64,000 bases of DNA from DASQUK01 sp963717085 (lineage in GTDB: Bacteria; Actinomycetota; Acidimicrobiia; Acidimicrobiales; VFJN01), in contig CAVQVM010000015.1 of assembly GCA_963717085.1 (NCBI GenBank), positions 62,001 to 126,000 on the forward strand, given 5' to 3'. The notes below the pieces were generated by a model. That model was given only the letters and a program-made list of their open reading frames with translations. It had not been told where the DNA came from and did no database searches. This document shows, piece after piece, positions 25,279 through 34,255 of the stretch; positions within the stretch are counted from its first letter, which is position 1; each line of letters begins with the position of its first letter. Position numbers and translations under genes: made by a program.

Positions 25279-26670
25279 TCAGTGACGGAAGCCCTCGCCG
25301 GCCCCCGTGCTGGGGAGCGGCGCCGGCAGCCGCTCGAGGTACTCGACGTGCCGGCGGAGGTCGGCGATGAGCATGTCGGCGAGGTCGCGGGAGACGCCGT
25401 TGCGGATGACGATGCGGAGCGCCGCTAGGTCCTGCCGGTTCTCGGGGAAGGTGTACGCGGGCACCAGCCAGCCCCGGTCACGCAGCCGCTCGGAGATGTC
25501 GAACACGGAGTAGGGCCGTTCGCTCCCGTCGAGGGCGAACGCGAAGACGGGGAGCTCGCTGCCGTCGGTGATCAGCTGGAACGGGCCGATCTTGGCGACT
25601 GCGTCGGCCGTATAGCGGGCCACGTCGCGAGCGGCCTGTTGCACTCGCCGGTAGCCGTCGAACCCTAGGCGCAGGAAGTTGTAGTACTGGGCCGCGACCT
25701 GGTTGCCGGGCCGCGAGAAGTTCAACGCGAACGTCGGCATGTCCCCGCCGAGGTAGTTGACCTTGAACACCAGGTCGTCTGGTAGCGCGTCGGGGTCGCG
25801 CCAGATGACCCACCCGACGCCGGGGTACACGAGCCCGTACTTGTGGCCCGAGGCGTTGATCGACTGGACCCGCGGCAAGCGGAAGTCCCAGGCCAGGTCC
25901 GGGTCGAGGAACGGTGCGATGAAGGCACCCGACGCCCCGTCGACGTGCACCGGCACGTCGAGCCCCGTGTTGGCCGCGAGCCGGTCGAGCGCCGCGCAGA
26001 TCTCGGCGACCGGCTCGTAGGACCCGTCGAACGTCGAGCCCAGCACCGCGACGACACCGATCGTGTTCTCGTCGCAGTACTGAACGGCAGGGTCGGCGGT
26101 CAGGTGAAAACGGTCGCCGTCCATGGGGACCAGCCGTGCCTCGACGTCCCAGTAGCGGCAGAACTTCTCCCAGCAGACCTGCACGTTGGCGCCCATGACC
26201 ATGTTGGGCCGGTCCGTGGGCTTGCCGGCCGCTCGCTGGCGCTCCCGCCAGCGCCACTTCAACGCCATGCCGGCGAGCATCGCGGCCTCGCTGGAGCCGG
26301 TCGTCGACGTGCCCGTGGCCTCTTCCTCGTCGGGCGAGTTCCAGAGCCGGCTAAGCATGTTCACGCAGCGCTGCTCGAGCTCCGCGGTGCGCGGGTACTC
26401 GTCCTTGTCGATCATGTTCTTGTCGAACGTCTCGGCCATCAGCACGCGCGCCTGGGGCTCCATCCACGTCGACACGAACGTCGCCAGGTTCAGACGGGCG
26501 TTGCCGTCGAGCATCAGCTCGTCGTGCACGATCTGGTAGGCGGTCTCCGGAAGCATCTCCGTGTCCGGGATGCTGTTGCGCGGAGCTTGCGTCGCCTCCC
26601 CGCCCCGCGTGTAGACAGGGCTCACGGACAAGTGAGTCGTGTCGTGGGCGAGCTTGCGATGAAGTGCCAT
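25279..26670 (-). CDS. gadB: Glutamate decarboxylase
   Basis: A 463-residue PLP-dependent glutamate decarboxylase that turns glutamate into GABA and uses up a proton. The start chosen is MALHRKLAHD at 26670, eight bases after GGAAGG. Features are ARLNLATFVSTWMEPQA (typical GadB N-terminus), GTSTTGSSEAAMLAGMALKW (PLP phosphate), VPVHVDGASGAFIAPFLDPD, SINASGHKYGLVYPGVGW (Lys binds PLP) and NFSRPGNQVAAQYYNFLRLG. No glutamate/GABA antiporter gene lies nearby. One copy of the recurrent 20-bp motif lies 74 bp upstream, pointing at this gene. Confidence 0.95.
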   Translation of the reverse strand: MALHRKLAHDTTHLSVSPVYTRGGEATQAPRNSIPDTEMLPETAYQIVHDELMLDGNARLNLATFVSTWMEPQARVLMAETFDKNMIDKDEYPRTAELEQRCVNMLSRLWNSPDEEEATGTSTTGSSEAAMLAGMALKWRWRERQRAAGKPTDRPNMVMGANVQVCWEKFCRYWDVEARLVPMDGDRFHLTADPAVQYCDENTIGVVAVLGSTFDGSYEPVAEICAALDRLAANTGLDVPVHVDGASGAFIAPFLDPDLAWDFRLPRVQSINASGHKYGLVYPGVGWVIWRDPDALPDDLVFKVNYLGGDMPTFALNFSRPGNQVAAQYYNFLRLGFDGYRRVQQAARDVARYTADAVAKIGPFQLITDGSELPVFAFALDGSERPYSVFDISERLRDRGWLVPAYTFPENRQDLAALRIVIRNGVSRDLADMLIADLRRHVEYLERLPAPLPSTGAGEGFRH

Positions 26671-26724
26671 GGGTTCGCCTTCCGCTGAGCCTGGAACGAC
26701 CGTACGGAGCGACAGCGCCCGCCA

Positions 26725-26744
26725 CGTCCCCCCATCGGGGTGAA
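26725..26744 (-). promoter_or_regulatory. Recurrent 20-bp motif, copy 1 (gadB)
   Basis: Minus strand reads TTCACCCCGATGGGGGGACG, 74 bp before the gadB start. See the finding on the locus-wide motif. Confidence 0.55.
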
Positions 26745-26816
26745 TTCCCGCGTCCCGCCCCACCAGGACGGGTTGCGTAGCATCGCCGCGGTGATCGGCG
26801 ACCTCCCCCACTAGCC

Positions 26817-28502
26817 ATGCGCGCCTGGCTCTCGAGCGTGCTCCATGCGATCGCCCGCCTCACGCGGCTCTTCGCCCTCACCGTGCTCGTCACACCCATC
26901 TTGTTGGTCCGCAACGTGTTCGGGCCCACGGTCGGTCCGCGGGTACTGCGCTGGTACTTCGAGACCTGCGGTGGCGGCTACGTCAAGGTTGGTCAGCTGC
27001 TGGCCACGCGCTACGACCTCCTGCCGCCTGCGTACACCGAGGAGCTCGGCAAGCTCCTCGACTCGCTACGTCCGGTGCCGACCCCCAAGATCATCGAGGA
27101 GATCGAGCGTGGCTTGGGTCGCCCGATCTCTGAGGCATTTACCTCGTTCGAGACCGCTCCGCTGGCGACGGCATCGTTGGCGCAGGTCCACGGCGCGGTG
27201 CTCCCCGACGGCGACGAGGTGGTCGTGAAGGTGCTGAAGCCGGGGATCGGCGACCGGGTTCGTGTCGATCTCCGGTTCCTGGGGTTGAGCGCCCACGTAC
27301 TCGACCTGCTTCCCGTCCTGCACGGCCTGGATGTCAGCGGTTTGATCGAAGAGCTCTCCCGGACCGCCATCGAAGAGCTCGACCTGGGGCGTGAGGCGAT
27401 GTACACGGCCTTCCTGCACGAGCGGATGGCCGCCGATGCGATCGCCCACTACGCACCCCAGGTGCACCGCGAACTGTCGAGCCGCAATGTGCTCACCATG
27501 GAGCGGGTGCGGGGCGTGACCGTGCGGGAGATGCTCACCGCCACCACCAACGGCAACAGCGGCATTCTCGACGTGTGGGCGGCGCGGGGGATCACGCCCC
27601 ACCGCACCGCGGTGATCCTGCTGCGGTCGGTCCTCGAGCAGACCATGCGCTATCGGACGTTCAACGCCGACCCTCATCCCTCGAACCTGATCGTCAGCGA
27701 TGGCGGCACGCTCAACTGGGTCGACTTCGGGGCCTGCGGCTGGCTCGACGAGCGTCAGTGGGAGCTGCAACTACGGCTGAGGGAGGCGATTGCCAACGAA
27801 AGGGTCCACGGCGCCTACCTCGCGCTGCTCGAGGGCATGGAGCCGCTGCCCTACCGGAACCTCAGCCGGTTCGAGCAGGAGATCAAGCGCATCATGAGCG
27901 ATTACCTGGTGGCGTCCCGCGACCCGAGTGCGCCGCTCGCTCAGAAGAGCACCGGCGCGCTCCTGGTCAAGACCTTGGCGACCCTTCGCCGCAACCGGCT
28001 ACCCACAACGTCGAGCGCCGTGCAGCTGTACCGCACGATCGTCGTCGCCGACATCGTGATGCTCAGCCTCTATCCCTCGATCGACACCCGGGGCCACCTC
28101 CGCCGGTTCATCTACGACCTCTCCATTGACATGGCGCAGACGACGGTGAGGGAGTCGCTGACATCTCCGTACACGGCGTTCCGGGTGGCTCGTGCGCCGG
28201 GCGCTGCGGCGGACACCATGGAATGGCTGGTGCGAAGGTTGCCCGACATCGGCCGGCAGACGTTGCGCACGCTGTCGGCCGGCGAACGCATCATCCCCTA
28301 CACACTCCGGCTCCTGCGCCGGGCCTCGGTGCTGGCCGTCATCGGCGCCCTGGGGCTGGCCGTGATCAAGCCCGACGTCTCCTCGGAAGGTGCGCTCGGG
28401 CGGTTCATCTTGCGCACCGCCGACAACCCCTGGCCGGCGGTCACCATCGGTGTGCTCACCGCCCTGATCCTCAGCTCGTTCATCCGCAGGATCGAGGACT
28501 GA
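26817..28502 (+). CDS. ABC1/UbiB (AarF) atypical kinase
   Basis: A 561-residue member of the ADCK/UbiB family, linked elsewhere to quinone biosynthesis and lipid homeostasis. The signature YVKVGQLLATRYDLLP (KxGQ motif), the Ala-rich loop LATASLAQVHGAV, VVVKVLKPGI (Lys), FNADPHPSNLIV (catalytic loop) and NWVDFGACG (DFG) are all present. Two hydrophobic helices close the C-terminus (ASVLAVIGALGLAVI and AVTIGVLTALILSSF), so it is membrane anchored. An ATG at 26817 begins a plausible N-terminal hydrophobic stretch. Divergent from gadB. Confidence 0.92.
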   Translation: MRAWLSSVLHAIARLTRLFALTVLVTPILLVRNVFGPTVGPRVLRWYFETCGGGYVKVGQLLATRYDLLPPAYTEELGKLLDSLRPVPTPKIIEEIERGLGRPISEAFTSFETAPLATASLAQVHGAVLPDGDEVVVKVLKPGIGDRVRVDLRFLGLSAHVLDLLPVLHGLDVSGLIEELSRTAIEELDLGREAMYTAFLHERMAADAIAHYAPQVHRELSSRNVLTMERVRGVTVREMLTATTNGNSGILDVWAARGITPHRTAVILLRSVLEQTMRYRTFNADPHPSNLIVSDGGTLNWVDFGACGWLDERQWELQLRLREAIANERVHGAYLALLEGMEPLPYRNLSRFEQEIKRIMSDYLVASRDPSAPLAQKSTGALLVKTLATLRRNRLPTTSSAVQLYRTIVVADIVMLSLYPSIDTRGHLRRFIYDLSIDMAQTTVRESLTSPYTAFRVARAPGAAADTMEWLVRRLPDIGRQTLRTLSAGERIIPYTLRLLRRASVLAVIGALGLAVIKPDVSSEGALGRFILRTADNPWPAVTIGVLTALILSSFIRRIED

Positions 28503-28528
28503 CGCGGGCCGCCCTGGGGCGTCGCCGG

Positions 28529-28930
28529 CTACGCCTTGCGGCTTCGGGCCGTCGATTCCGCCGCGTTGGCCGCGTTCGCCTTGACGTCCATCGAGCTGAG
28601 CCGCTGCGCGACCAGGTTGGCGAGGCGCTCGTAGTCGAGCTCGTCGTTGGCGCCTGCCTGTGACCGCACGCTCAGCCCGTCGGACATCTGGCGGACAACG
28701 GTCGCGAGCTCGTCGAGCAGGCGCGCATTGGCGCGGATCACGCCGGCGACCGAACGGCCCATCAGGTCGGGGAATCGGTTCGTGCCCTCGAGTTCGTGCG
28801 AGAACGCCTCCGATGCCTCGGTGAAGCCGTCGACGACACCGCGCGTGAACCGCGTCGGCATGTCCTCGTCGAGGCGGGCTGCGTAGCCTTCGCCCATCGG
28901 ATCACTCTCGGGCGCGGTGCTGGTGGACAT
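28529..28930 (-). CDS. Small helical protein, phasin-like, unknown
   Basis: A 133-residue soluble, mostly helical protein (FTRGVVDGFTEASEAFSHEL, ARLLDELATVVRQMSDGLSV). Length and composition resemble phasin-like or gas-vesicle-associated helical proteins, but I do not recognise a specific family. The ATG at 28930 is followed by MSTSTAPESDP. A copy of the recurrent motif lies 83 bp upstream, which places it with the neighbouring stress-type genes. Confidence 0.65.
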   Translation of the reverse strand: MSTSTAPESDPMGEGYAARLDEDMPTRFTRGVVDGFTEASEAFSHELEGTNRFPDLMGRSVAGVIRANARLLDELATVVRQMSDGLSVRSQAGANDELDYERLANLVAQRLSSMDVKANAANAAESTARSRKA

Positions 28931-28993
28931 GCTCGAACCCCCGTCGCGGATTTGAGGCCAGGTTTTGAGTCAAGAAGCGACCCGGCGTCTGCA

Positions 28994-29013
28994 CATCGCC
29001 CACACCGGGTGAT
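28994..29013 (-). promoter_or_regulatory. Recurrent 20-bp motif, copy 2
   Basis: Minus strand reads ATCACCCGGTGTGGGCGATG, 83 bp before the small helical gene ending at 28529. Confidence 0.5.
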
Positions 29014-29065
29014 TCCGGACCGATTGACCGGCACCACGATACGGCTCGGAACATGCCGTGCGCCG

Positions 29066-29085
29066 TTCATCCGGATCGGGTGATG
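29066..29085 (+). promoter_or_regulatory. Recurrent 20-bp motif, copy 3
   Basis: Reads TTCATCCGGATCGGGTGATG, 76 bp before the GTG at 29142. It lies back to back with copy 2, each facing its own gene. Confidence 0.55.
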
Positions 29086-29141
29086 TCAGCGCCCGACCCG
29101 TGCGGCACCATCGACGCGATCACTGGCCCAAGGAGGCTGAA

Positions 29142-29531
29142 GTGGAATCTGTGCGAATTCGCAGCGGTTGGGTGACGTTTGCGGCGGTCATCGCCGCCAT
29201 CGTTGGCGTCTTCAACATCTTGAGCGGCATCGCGGCCATAGCGGAGGACGACCAGACCGAGGCGCTGCACGAGGTGCTCTTCGGTGTCAACATAACGGCG
29301 TGGGGATGGTTCTGGCTGATCATCGGCGTGCTGCAGCTCGTCACGTCGTGGCTGATCTACCAGCGATCCGTAGTCGGTCAGACGCTCGGGCTCATCTGGG
29401 CCTTCATCGTGGCGGCGCTCTCGGTGTTCATGATCTTCGTCGCTCCGATCTGGGCGCTCGTTGTCATGGCGCTCAGCGTCACGATCATCTGGACGCTGAC
29501 GGCGTTCCCCGAGGACTTCGACGAAGCCTGA
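29142..29531 (+). CDS. Four-helix membrane protein (DUF7144-like)
   Basis: A 129-residue membrane protein. GTG at 29142 follows AGGAGG (29131-29136). The four helices are about 10-30 (VTFAAVIAAIVGVFNILSGI), 52-72 (ITAWGWFWLIIGVLQLVTSW), 80-98 and 100-120. The WGWFWLIIGVLQL motif and the pattern of helices fit a small actinobacterial membrane family (DUF7144 type, formerly unnamed). Role unknown; members often sit with stress-induced genes. Confidence 0.75.
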   Translation: MESVRIRSGWVTFAAVIAAIVGVFNILSGIAAIAEDDQTEALHEVLFGVNITAWGWFWLIIGVLQLVTSWLIYQRSVVGQTLGLIWAFIVAALSVFMIFVAPIWALVVMALSVTIIWTLTAFPEDFDEA

Positions 29532-29697
29532 GGTAGGGCTCACGGGTCAGAGGTAGCCACCGGCCTTCCCGTCGGTGGTGCGGCAACTGGGTGGGCTCCG
29601 GGGTCCTCGGACCCACCCGGTTGTGGCGGTCGCCGGTTGCGCCAGCACCGCGCCCGGATGAATCGCGGGCCTGACGAGATCGTCTCTGAGCGCCCGA

Positions 29698-29717
29698 ATC
29701 GTCCACTGTGGGTGATG
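29698..29717 (+). promoter_or_regulatory. Recurrent 20-bp motif, copy 4
   Basis: Reads ATCGTCCACTGTGGGTGATG, 77 bp before the lipoprotein start at 29775. It is the most divergent of the accepted copies. Confidence 0.4.
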
Positions 29718-29774
29718 CGCACGCGGCGGGTGTCCTGCTGACTGGCAGTCAAGGCGGCACGAGAGGAGTGCAGG

Positions 29775-30224
29775 ATGACCCTGGGTATGGCATCACGGGC
29801 GGCCCTCGTGAGTCTTCTGGTGGTGGCGGTGGCGGCTTGTGGCGACGACGACGACGGCGGGTCCTCGTCCGCAGGCGGCGCCGCCCAGAGCCTCTGCAGC
29901 AGCCTGCAGAGCCTCGACTCGACGGTGGACGAGATCAAGAAGGCTGACGCAGACCCGGAAACGACCACCGTCGGCGATGTCCAGGACGCGCTTGGCAAGG
30001 TGAAGTCCGACCTGCAGGACGTGCAGACGTCTGGGGCTGACCTCTCGTCGTCGCTCAAGACAGCGCTCCAGAGCGCTTTCAACAGCCTCGAGGACTCGCT
30101 CAAGGATCTACCGAGCGACGAGACGGTGGCCGAAGCGGGCTCCAGCGTGGAGAAGGAGGTGAACGAGCTCGAGACTGCATGGACAAATGCGCTCAATGCG
30201 CTCAACTGCTCGTCGAGCTCGTAA
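29775..30224 (+). CDS. Small helical lipoprotein, unknown
   Basis: A 149-residue protein with a lipoprotein signal: SLLVVAVAACGDDDDGG, where the Cys near residue 22 would be lipidated. The mature part is acidic and helical, with repeated Lys/Asp heptads (VDEIKKADADPE, ALGKVKSDLQDVQT, SSVEKEVNELETAWTNAL) and Cys near both ends (SLCSSL, LNCSSSS). Probably an outer-face, membrane-tethered coiled protein. GAGAGGAGTGCAGG precedes the ATG. Confidence 0.75.
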   Translation: MTLGMASRAALVSLLVVAVAACGDDDDGGSSSAGGAAQSLCSSLQSLDSTVDEIKKADADPETTTVGDVQDALGKVKSDLQDVQTSGADLSSSLKTALQSAFNSLEDSLKDLPSDETVAEAGSSVEKEVNELETAWTNALNALNCSSSS

Positions 30225-30260
30225 TCGTGCACCAAGCGCCCCGAGCCGGGGAGGCAGGCC

Positions 30261-30599
30261 GTGAGGGCTGAGCACGAGGATCTCCTGCGGAAGCTGGCCC
30301 TCAATGAGGAGGGCGTCCTGGCGTCCCTGCTCGGCACCGAGCTCATCGACAGCGAGCCGGCCGGGCTGGCTGCGAAGACCGCGGCGCTGGTCCGGCTCGC
30401 CGGGCTCATCGCGGTCGGGTCCGCACCAGCCACCTATCAATGGTGCGTCACGAGCGCCCTGGCGGCCGGGGCCAGCGACGCGGAGGTGGTGGCGGTGCTG
30501 GCGGCGCTGGCGCCGATCGTGGGCAGCGCCCGGGTGAACTCGGCGGCACCGGAGGTCGCGCTGGCCATCGGCTACGACCTCGACCTGGACGACGGGTGA
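30261..30599 (+). CDS. Carboxymuconolactone decarboxylase-like protein 1
   Basis: A 112-residue alpha-helical protein of the CMD/AhpD fold (KTAALVRLAGLIAVGSAPA, WCVTSALAAGASDAEVVAVL, ARVNSAAPEVALAIGYDLD). The CxxC pair that makes AhpD a peroxidase partner is absent; one Cys remains in YQWCV. It is therefore closer to the non-thiol CMD proteins. A close paralog lies at 33054 on the far side of the LuxR gene. GTG at 30261 follows GGGGAGG. Confidence 0.8.
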   Translation: MRAEHEDLLRKLALNEEGVLASLLGTELIDSEPAGLAAKTAALVRLAGLIAVGSAPATYQWCVTSALAAGASDAEVVAVLAALAPIVGSARVNSAAPEVALAIGYDLDLDDG

Positions 30600-30649
30600 A
30601 CGGCGGATGACCTGCCGCTGAACGCCGTGCGTGCCGCGGCCGGCGCCCA

Positions 30650-32960
30650 TTGAAGCCTTCTGGCGTCCGACTTAGCCTGCGTGAAGTGGGCGTTGTCGAA
30701 TCCCCCGGCGCACCGGCCGCGCAATCCGACGCGGCCAACTGGTTCGGGCCGTCGTACCTCCTGGAGGAGTCGAAGCTCCGGCCTCCGACGTCGCGACCGG
30801 GCTCGGTACGCCGCGCCGGCCTGCTCGATCGGCTGCGCGCCTCGCCCGATGCACCGGTGGTCTCGGTCGTCGGCCCGCCCGGGTACGGCAAATCGGCGCT
30901 GCTGAGCCAATGGGCCGAGGACACCCCGCGGCGCGTGGCGTGGGTCTCGATCGAGGACGAGGACAACGACCCCGCCGTGCTCCTGGCATATATCGCCGCG
31001 GCCCTCGACCGTGTCCAGCCGATCGACGTCGACGTCTTGCGGACCCGGGCTCCACCGGGCACGTCGGTGGCGGCGACGGTCGCCCGTCGCATCGCCACCA
31101 CCATGGCGGGGATGGTCGATCCGGTCGCGTTGGCGCTCGACCACACGGACCTGCTCCACAACCACCAGTGCCGCGACGCCATCGCCGAGCTCGCGGTCCA
31201 CGTCCCCGCCGGCGGCCAGCTCGTGCTCGCCTCCCGGGGCCAGCCGCCGGTCCCGTTGGCGAGCCTCCGCGCCCGAGGTTCGGTCGTGGAGATCGGTGTC
31301 GACGATCTGGCGATGGACGAGCCCGAGGCGCGCGTCCTGATCGAGGGTGCCGGTGTCGAGCTGGCGGACAGCGAGCTGGCCGAGCTCGTCCTGCACACCG
31401 AGGGATGGCCGGTCGGCCTGTACCTGGCCGCGCTGGCGCTCAGGTCCGGCGGCGGACGCCCCACCGCGGGGCTCGCGTTCAGCGGCGATGACCGCCTGAT
31501 GGTCGACTACCTACGGACGGAGCTGCTGTCTCGCGTGCCGCGTGGCCGCATGTCGTTCATGACGCGAACGTCGGTGCTCGAGCGCATGTGCGGTCCCCTC
31601 TGCGACGCCGTCGTGGACGGAACGCGCTCGGGCAGGCTCCTGGAGGCCCTGGAGGGCTCCAACCTCCCGATCGTGCCCCTCGATCGCCGGCGGGAGTGGT
31701 ACCGCTACCACCGGTTGTTCCAGCAGTTGCTTCGTGCCGAGCTGAACCAGCGCGAGGCCGACGTGGTGGCCCAGCTCCATGCCCGCGCCGCCGCGTGGTA
31801 CGAGTCGAACGGCTTCCCGGAGATGGCCATCACCCACGCCCAGGCGGGGGGCGACGCCGACCGGGTCGCCCGCCTGGTCACCACCTGTGCGCTGGCCGCG
31901 TATGCCGGGGGCCGCCTCGAGACGGTCGATCGTTGGTTCCAGTGGTTCGACGACCGCGGGTTGATCGAACGGTATCCATCGGTCGCGGTCCTCGGCGCCG
32001 TGCTCCGAGCGGTCATGGGCCAGCCGGCCGCGGCCGAGCGCTGGGCGGCCGTGGGTGAACGGGCGTCGGTCACGGGAACGCTCCCGGACGGCAGCCCGCT
32101 CGACGCCTGGCAGGCCCAGCTGCGCGCTTTTCTGTGTCGCCACGGTGTGCGTCAGATGCGACGGGACGCCGAGCTGGCACGGGACGGTCTGGCGCCCGGG
32201 AGCCAGTGGCGGGCGTCGGCGCTGGCGCTCGAAGGGGTCTCGTGGCTGCTCGACGGTGAGCCCGAGCGTGCCGATCCGATCCTGGCGCGGTCGGTGGAGG
32301 CCGGGCTGGACGTGGGTGCGTTGCCTGCGGCCGCAGCCGCGCTCGCCGAACGTGGCATCGTGGCGATCGGGCGCGGCGACTGGGCCGATGCCGAGGCTCT
32401 GGCGGAGCAGGGCCTCGCCATCCTGCGGGACGGGCTCCTCGACGACTACGGACCGGGCACCATCGTCCATGCCCTCATGGCCCGGACCGCAGCTCACCGC
32501 GGTGACCTGCCGCGCGCGGGAGCACCTCGGGCACGCCGCTCGCCTCCGGCCGCAGCTCACGTATGCGATGCCCTCGTTCGCGGTCCAGACGCTGCTCGAA
32601 CTGGCGCGGGGCTACCTGGCGCTCGCCGACGCCGCCGGCGCGAGGGTCGTCCTGCGGGAGGCCGGCGCCATTCTGCGGCTCCGCCCCGACCTGGGCAGCC
32701 TCCCCCGAGAGGCCGCCGAGCTGCGGTCCACGCTCGACAGCCTCCACGTCGGCTCCGTGGGGGCGTCGTCGCTCACGACCGCGGAGCTGCGCCTGGTCCC
32801 GCTGCTGTCGACCCACCTCTCGTTCCGCGAGATCGGGGACCGCCTGCACGTCTCGCGGCACACGGTCAAGACGCAGGCGATCTCCGTCTACCGGAAGCTC
32901 GGCGTCTCGTCACGCAGCGAGGCCATCGAATGCGTCCGGGCGATCGGCCTGCTGGCGTAG
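30650..32960 (+). pseudogene. MalT-like LuxR regulator (LAL) 1, one frameshift
   Basis: A large ATP-binding LuxR regulator, about 770 residues when read through. The N-terminal STAND ATPase shows Walker A VVGPPGYGKSALLSQWAE and DPVALALDHTDLL as Walker B. A helical repeat region follows (WYRYHRLFQQLLRAEL, MGQPAAAERWAAVGERA). The C-terminal LuxR domain reads SSLTTAELRLVPLLS, FREIGDRLHVSRHTVKTQA, YRKLGVSSRSEAIE. The frame changes by one base in the GC repeat near 32510-32520 (LPRAREHLGHAARLRPQ joins the halves). The start is a TTG at 30650 or the GTG at 30686. Without the C-terminus it could not bind DNA, so a sequence error in the CG repeat is quite possible. Confidence 0.85.
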
Positions 32961-33000
32961 GCGCCCCCGGGGTCCACCAGGCCCCGCGGCGCCAGATCGC

Positions 33001-33020
33001 TTCATCCCGTCGGGGCGATG
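33001..33020 (+). promoter_or_regulatory. Recurrent 20-bp motif, copy 5
   Basis: Reads TTCATCCCGTCGGGGCGATG, 53 bp before the CMD-like gene at 33054. Confidence 0.55.
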
Positions 33021-33053
33021 TGACCGGCACGCTCGTCGGCGTCCAATGATGGC

Positions 33054-33365
33054 GTGGCCCACGAGACCGCGGGTTGGACCGACCCCCCGGGGTTGGACGA
33101 GCGGACGGCCGCGCTGGCCTGCCTCGCCGCCCTGGTGGCCATGCATGCCGGACCCACGTCGTACCAGCGCTGCGTGGATCGCGCGCTCGCCGCCGGCGCG
33201 AGCGTCGACGACGTGATCGACACGTTGAAGGTCGTCGCGCCCACCGTCGGGCTCGCCCGCGTGGTCTCGGCGGTGCCGAGCCTGGCGCTCGCACTCGGCT
33301 ACGACATCGACACCGCGCTCGAGGCCGTGGACCTGCCTCGACCGGACGAACAGGGTGGATTCTGA
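33054..33365 (+). CDS. Carboxymuconolactone decarboxylase-like protein 2
   Basis: A 103-residue CMD-fold protein, paralog of the one at 30261 (shared SYQRCVDRALAAGASVDDVI, LARVVSAVPSLALALGYDID). It too has one Cys at the family position and no CxxC. GTG at 33054; the ribosome site is weak. It has its own copy of the recurrent motif upstream, so it is likely transcribed apart from the LuxR gene. It converges with the K+ channel gene, 13 bp away. Confidence 0.78.
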   Translation: MAHETAGWTDPPGLDERTAALACLAALVAMHAGPTSYQRCVDRALAAGASVDDVIDTLKVVAPTVGLARVVSAVPSLALALGYDIDTALEAVDLPRPDEQGGF

Positions 33366-33378
33366 CCGCTCGGCCGTC

Positions 33379-34122
33379 TCATTCCTCCGGGGCGCTGTCG
33401 GCCCCCGGCGTCTGCCCTTGCCAGCCCCTGGGCCTCCAGACCGTCACGATCTTCCCCACCGCGGTGATCAGGAAGAGCTGGCCGAGGAGGGCCTCGAGAA
33501 CGGCGAAGCTCTGGCCGGGATTGCCGGCCGGGACCAGGTCGCCATAGCCGGTCGTGGTGAGGGTGACGAAGCTGAAGAACAGGTCCTGGCTCATGGTCCC
33601 CTCGCCGTGGCCCCCGAAGAAGGGCGCGTTCTCCACGGAGCCCAGGAACCGGTACGTGAAGGCGAAAGCCATCCCGATCAGGAGGTAGGCGGCGAGCGCT
33701 CCCAGCATGGTCTCCTCGTCGACCTGCCGCCGGTAGGCGATGTGGCGCACGATCGAGATCGGCGCCACGACGTACAGGATGCCCGAGGTGATGAACACGA
33801 ACGAGCGGAGACCCGACTCGTTCTCGGAGAACAGGTTCGCCACCGCGCCCACCGCCGCCACGACCAGGATGACGTTCGACACCGCCAGCAGGCCTCGTCG
33901 TGCTTGGGAGGTGTGGAGGGACAGCCGCACGGTGGCGATCTGGACGAACAGCACGATCGACCCGGCCCATCGCGCCGACAGCGTCACGGCCAGGATGTAG
34001 GTCGTGATGATCATCAGCAGCACCAGCCCGTAGCTGTCCGTCGACCGGAACGAGCGCAGGAAGCGCCGAAGGGCGCGCGCCTGGCGCTCCTGCTCCGCGG
34101 CGTCGTTCGTCGGCCTCGGCAT
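33379..34122 (-). CDS. Potassium channel protein (ion_trans_2 type)
   Basis: A 247-residue ion channel. The ATG at 34122 follows GGGAGGTCGG. It has several membrane helices (SYGLVLLMIITTYILAVTL, SNVILVVAAVGAVANLF, FVFITSGILYVVAPISI, LGALAAYLLIGMAFAFTY). The pore has the filter LFFSFVTLTTTGYGDLVPAG, whose TTGYGD signature is diagnostic for K+ selectivity. A last helix follows (EALLGQLFLITAVGKIVTVW). There is no C-terminal RCK domain. Likely a simple K+ leak or osmotic channel. Confidence 0.93.
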   Translation of the reverse strand: MPRPTNDAAEQERQARALRRFLRSFRSTDSYGLVLLMIITTYILAVTLSARWAGSIVLFVQIATVRLSLHTSQARRGLLAVSNVILVVAAVGAVANLFSENESGLRSFVFITSGILYVVAPISIVRHIAYRRQVDEETMLGALAAYLLIGMAFAFTYRFLGSVENAPFFGGHGEGTMSQDLFFSFVTLTTTGYGDLVPAGNPGQSFAVLEALLGQLFLITAVGKIVTVWRPRGWQGQTPGADSAPEE

Positions 34123-34167
34123 CCGACCTCCCTTCATCGTCTGGGCCGTCGCGTGCCGGACACTAGT

Positions 34168-34254
34168 GGGGTGGCTCGTAGCGCCCGCCCGGTAACCGGC
34201 GAGTCAGCGGTGCCGCTGGCCGGCGGTTACCGGCGCTGTGTTGCGAGCCACCCC
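34168..34254. repeat. 87-bp nested palindrome after LAL regulator 2
   Basis: Arms GGGGTGGCTCG (34168-34178) and CGAGCCACCCC (34244-34254) enclose AGCGCC/GGCGCT (34180-34185, 34232-34237), GGTAACC/GGTTACC (34191-34197, 34225-34231) and CAGCGG/CCGCTG (34205-34210, 34213-34218). All pairs are nested. It starts two bases past the stop of the minus-strand LuxR gene, so it would work as a very large terminator hairpin or a cruciform. Confidence 0.85.
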
Positions 34255-34255
34255 G

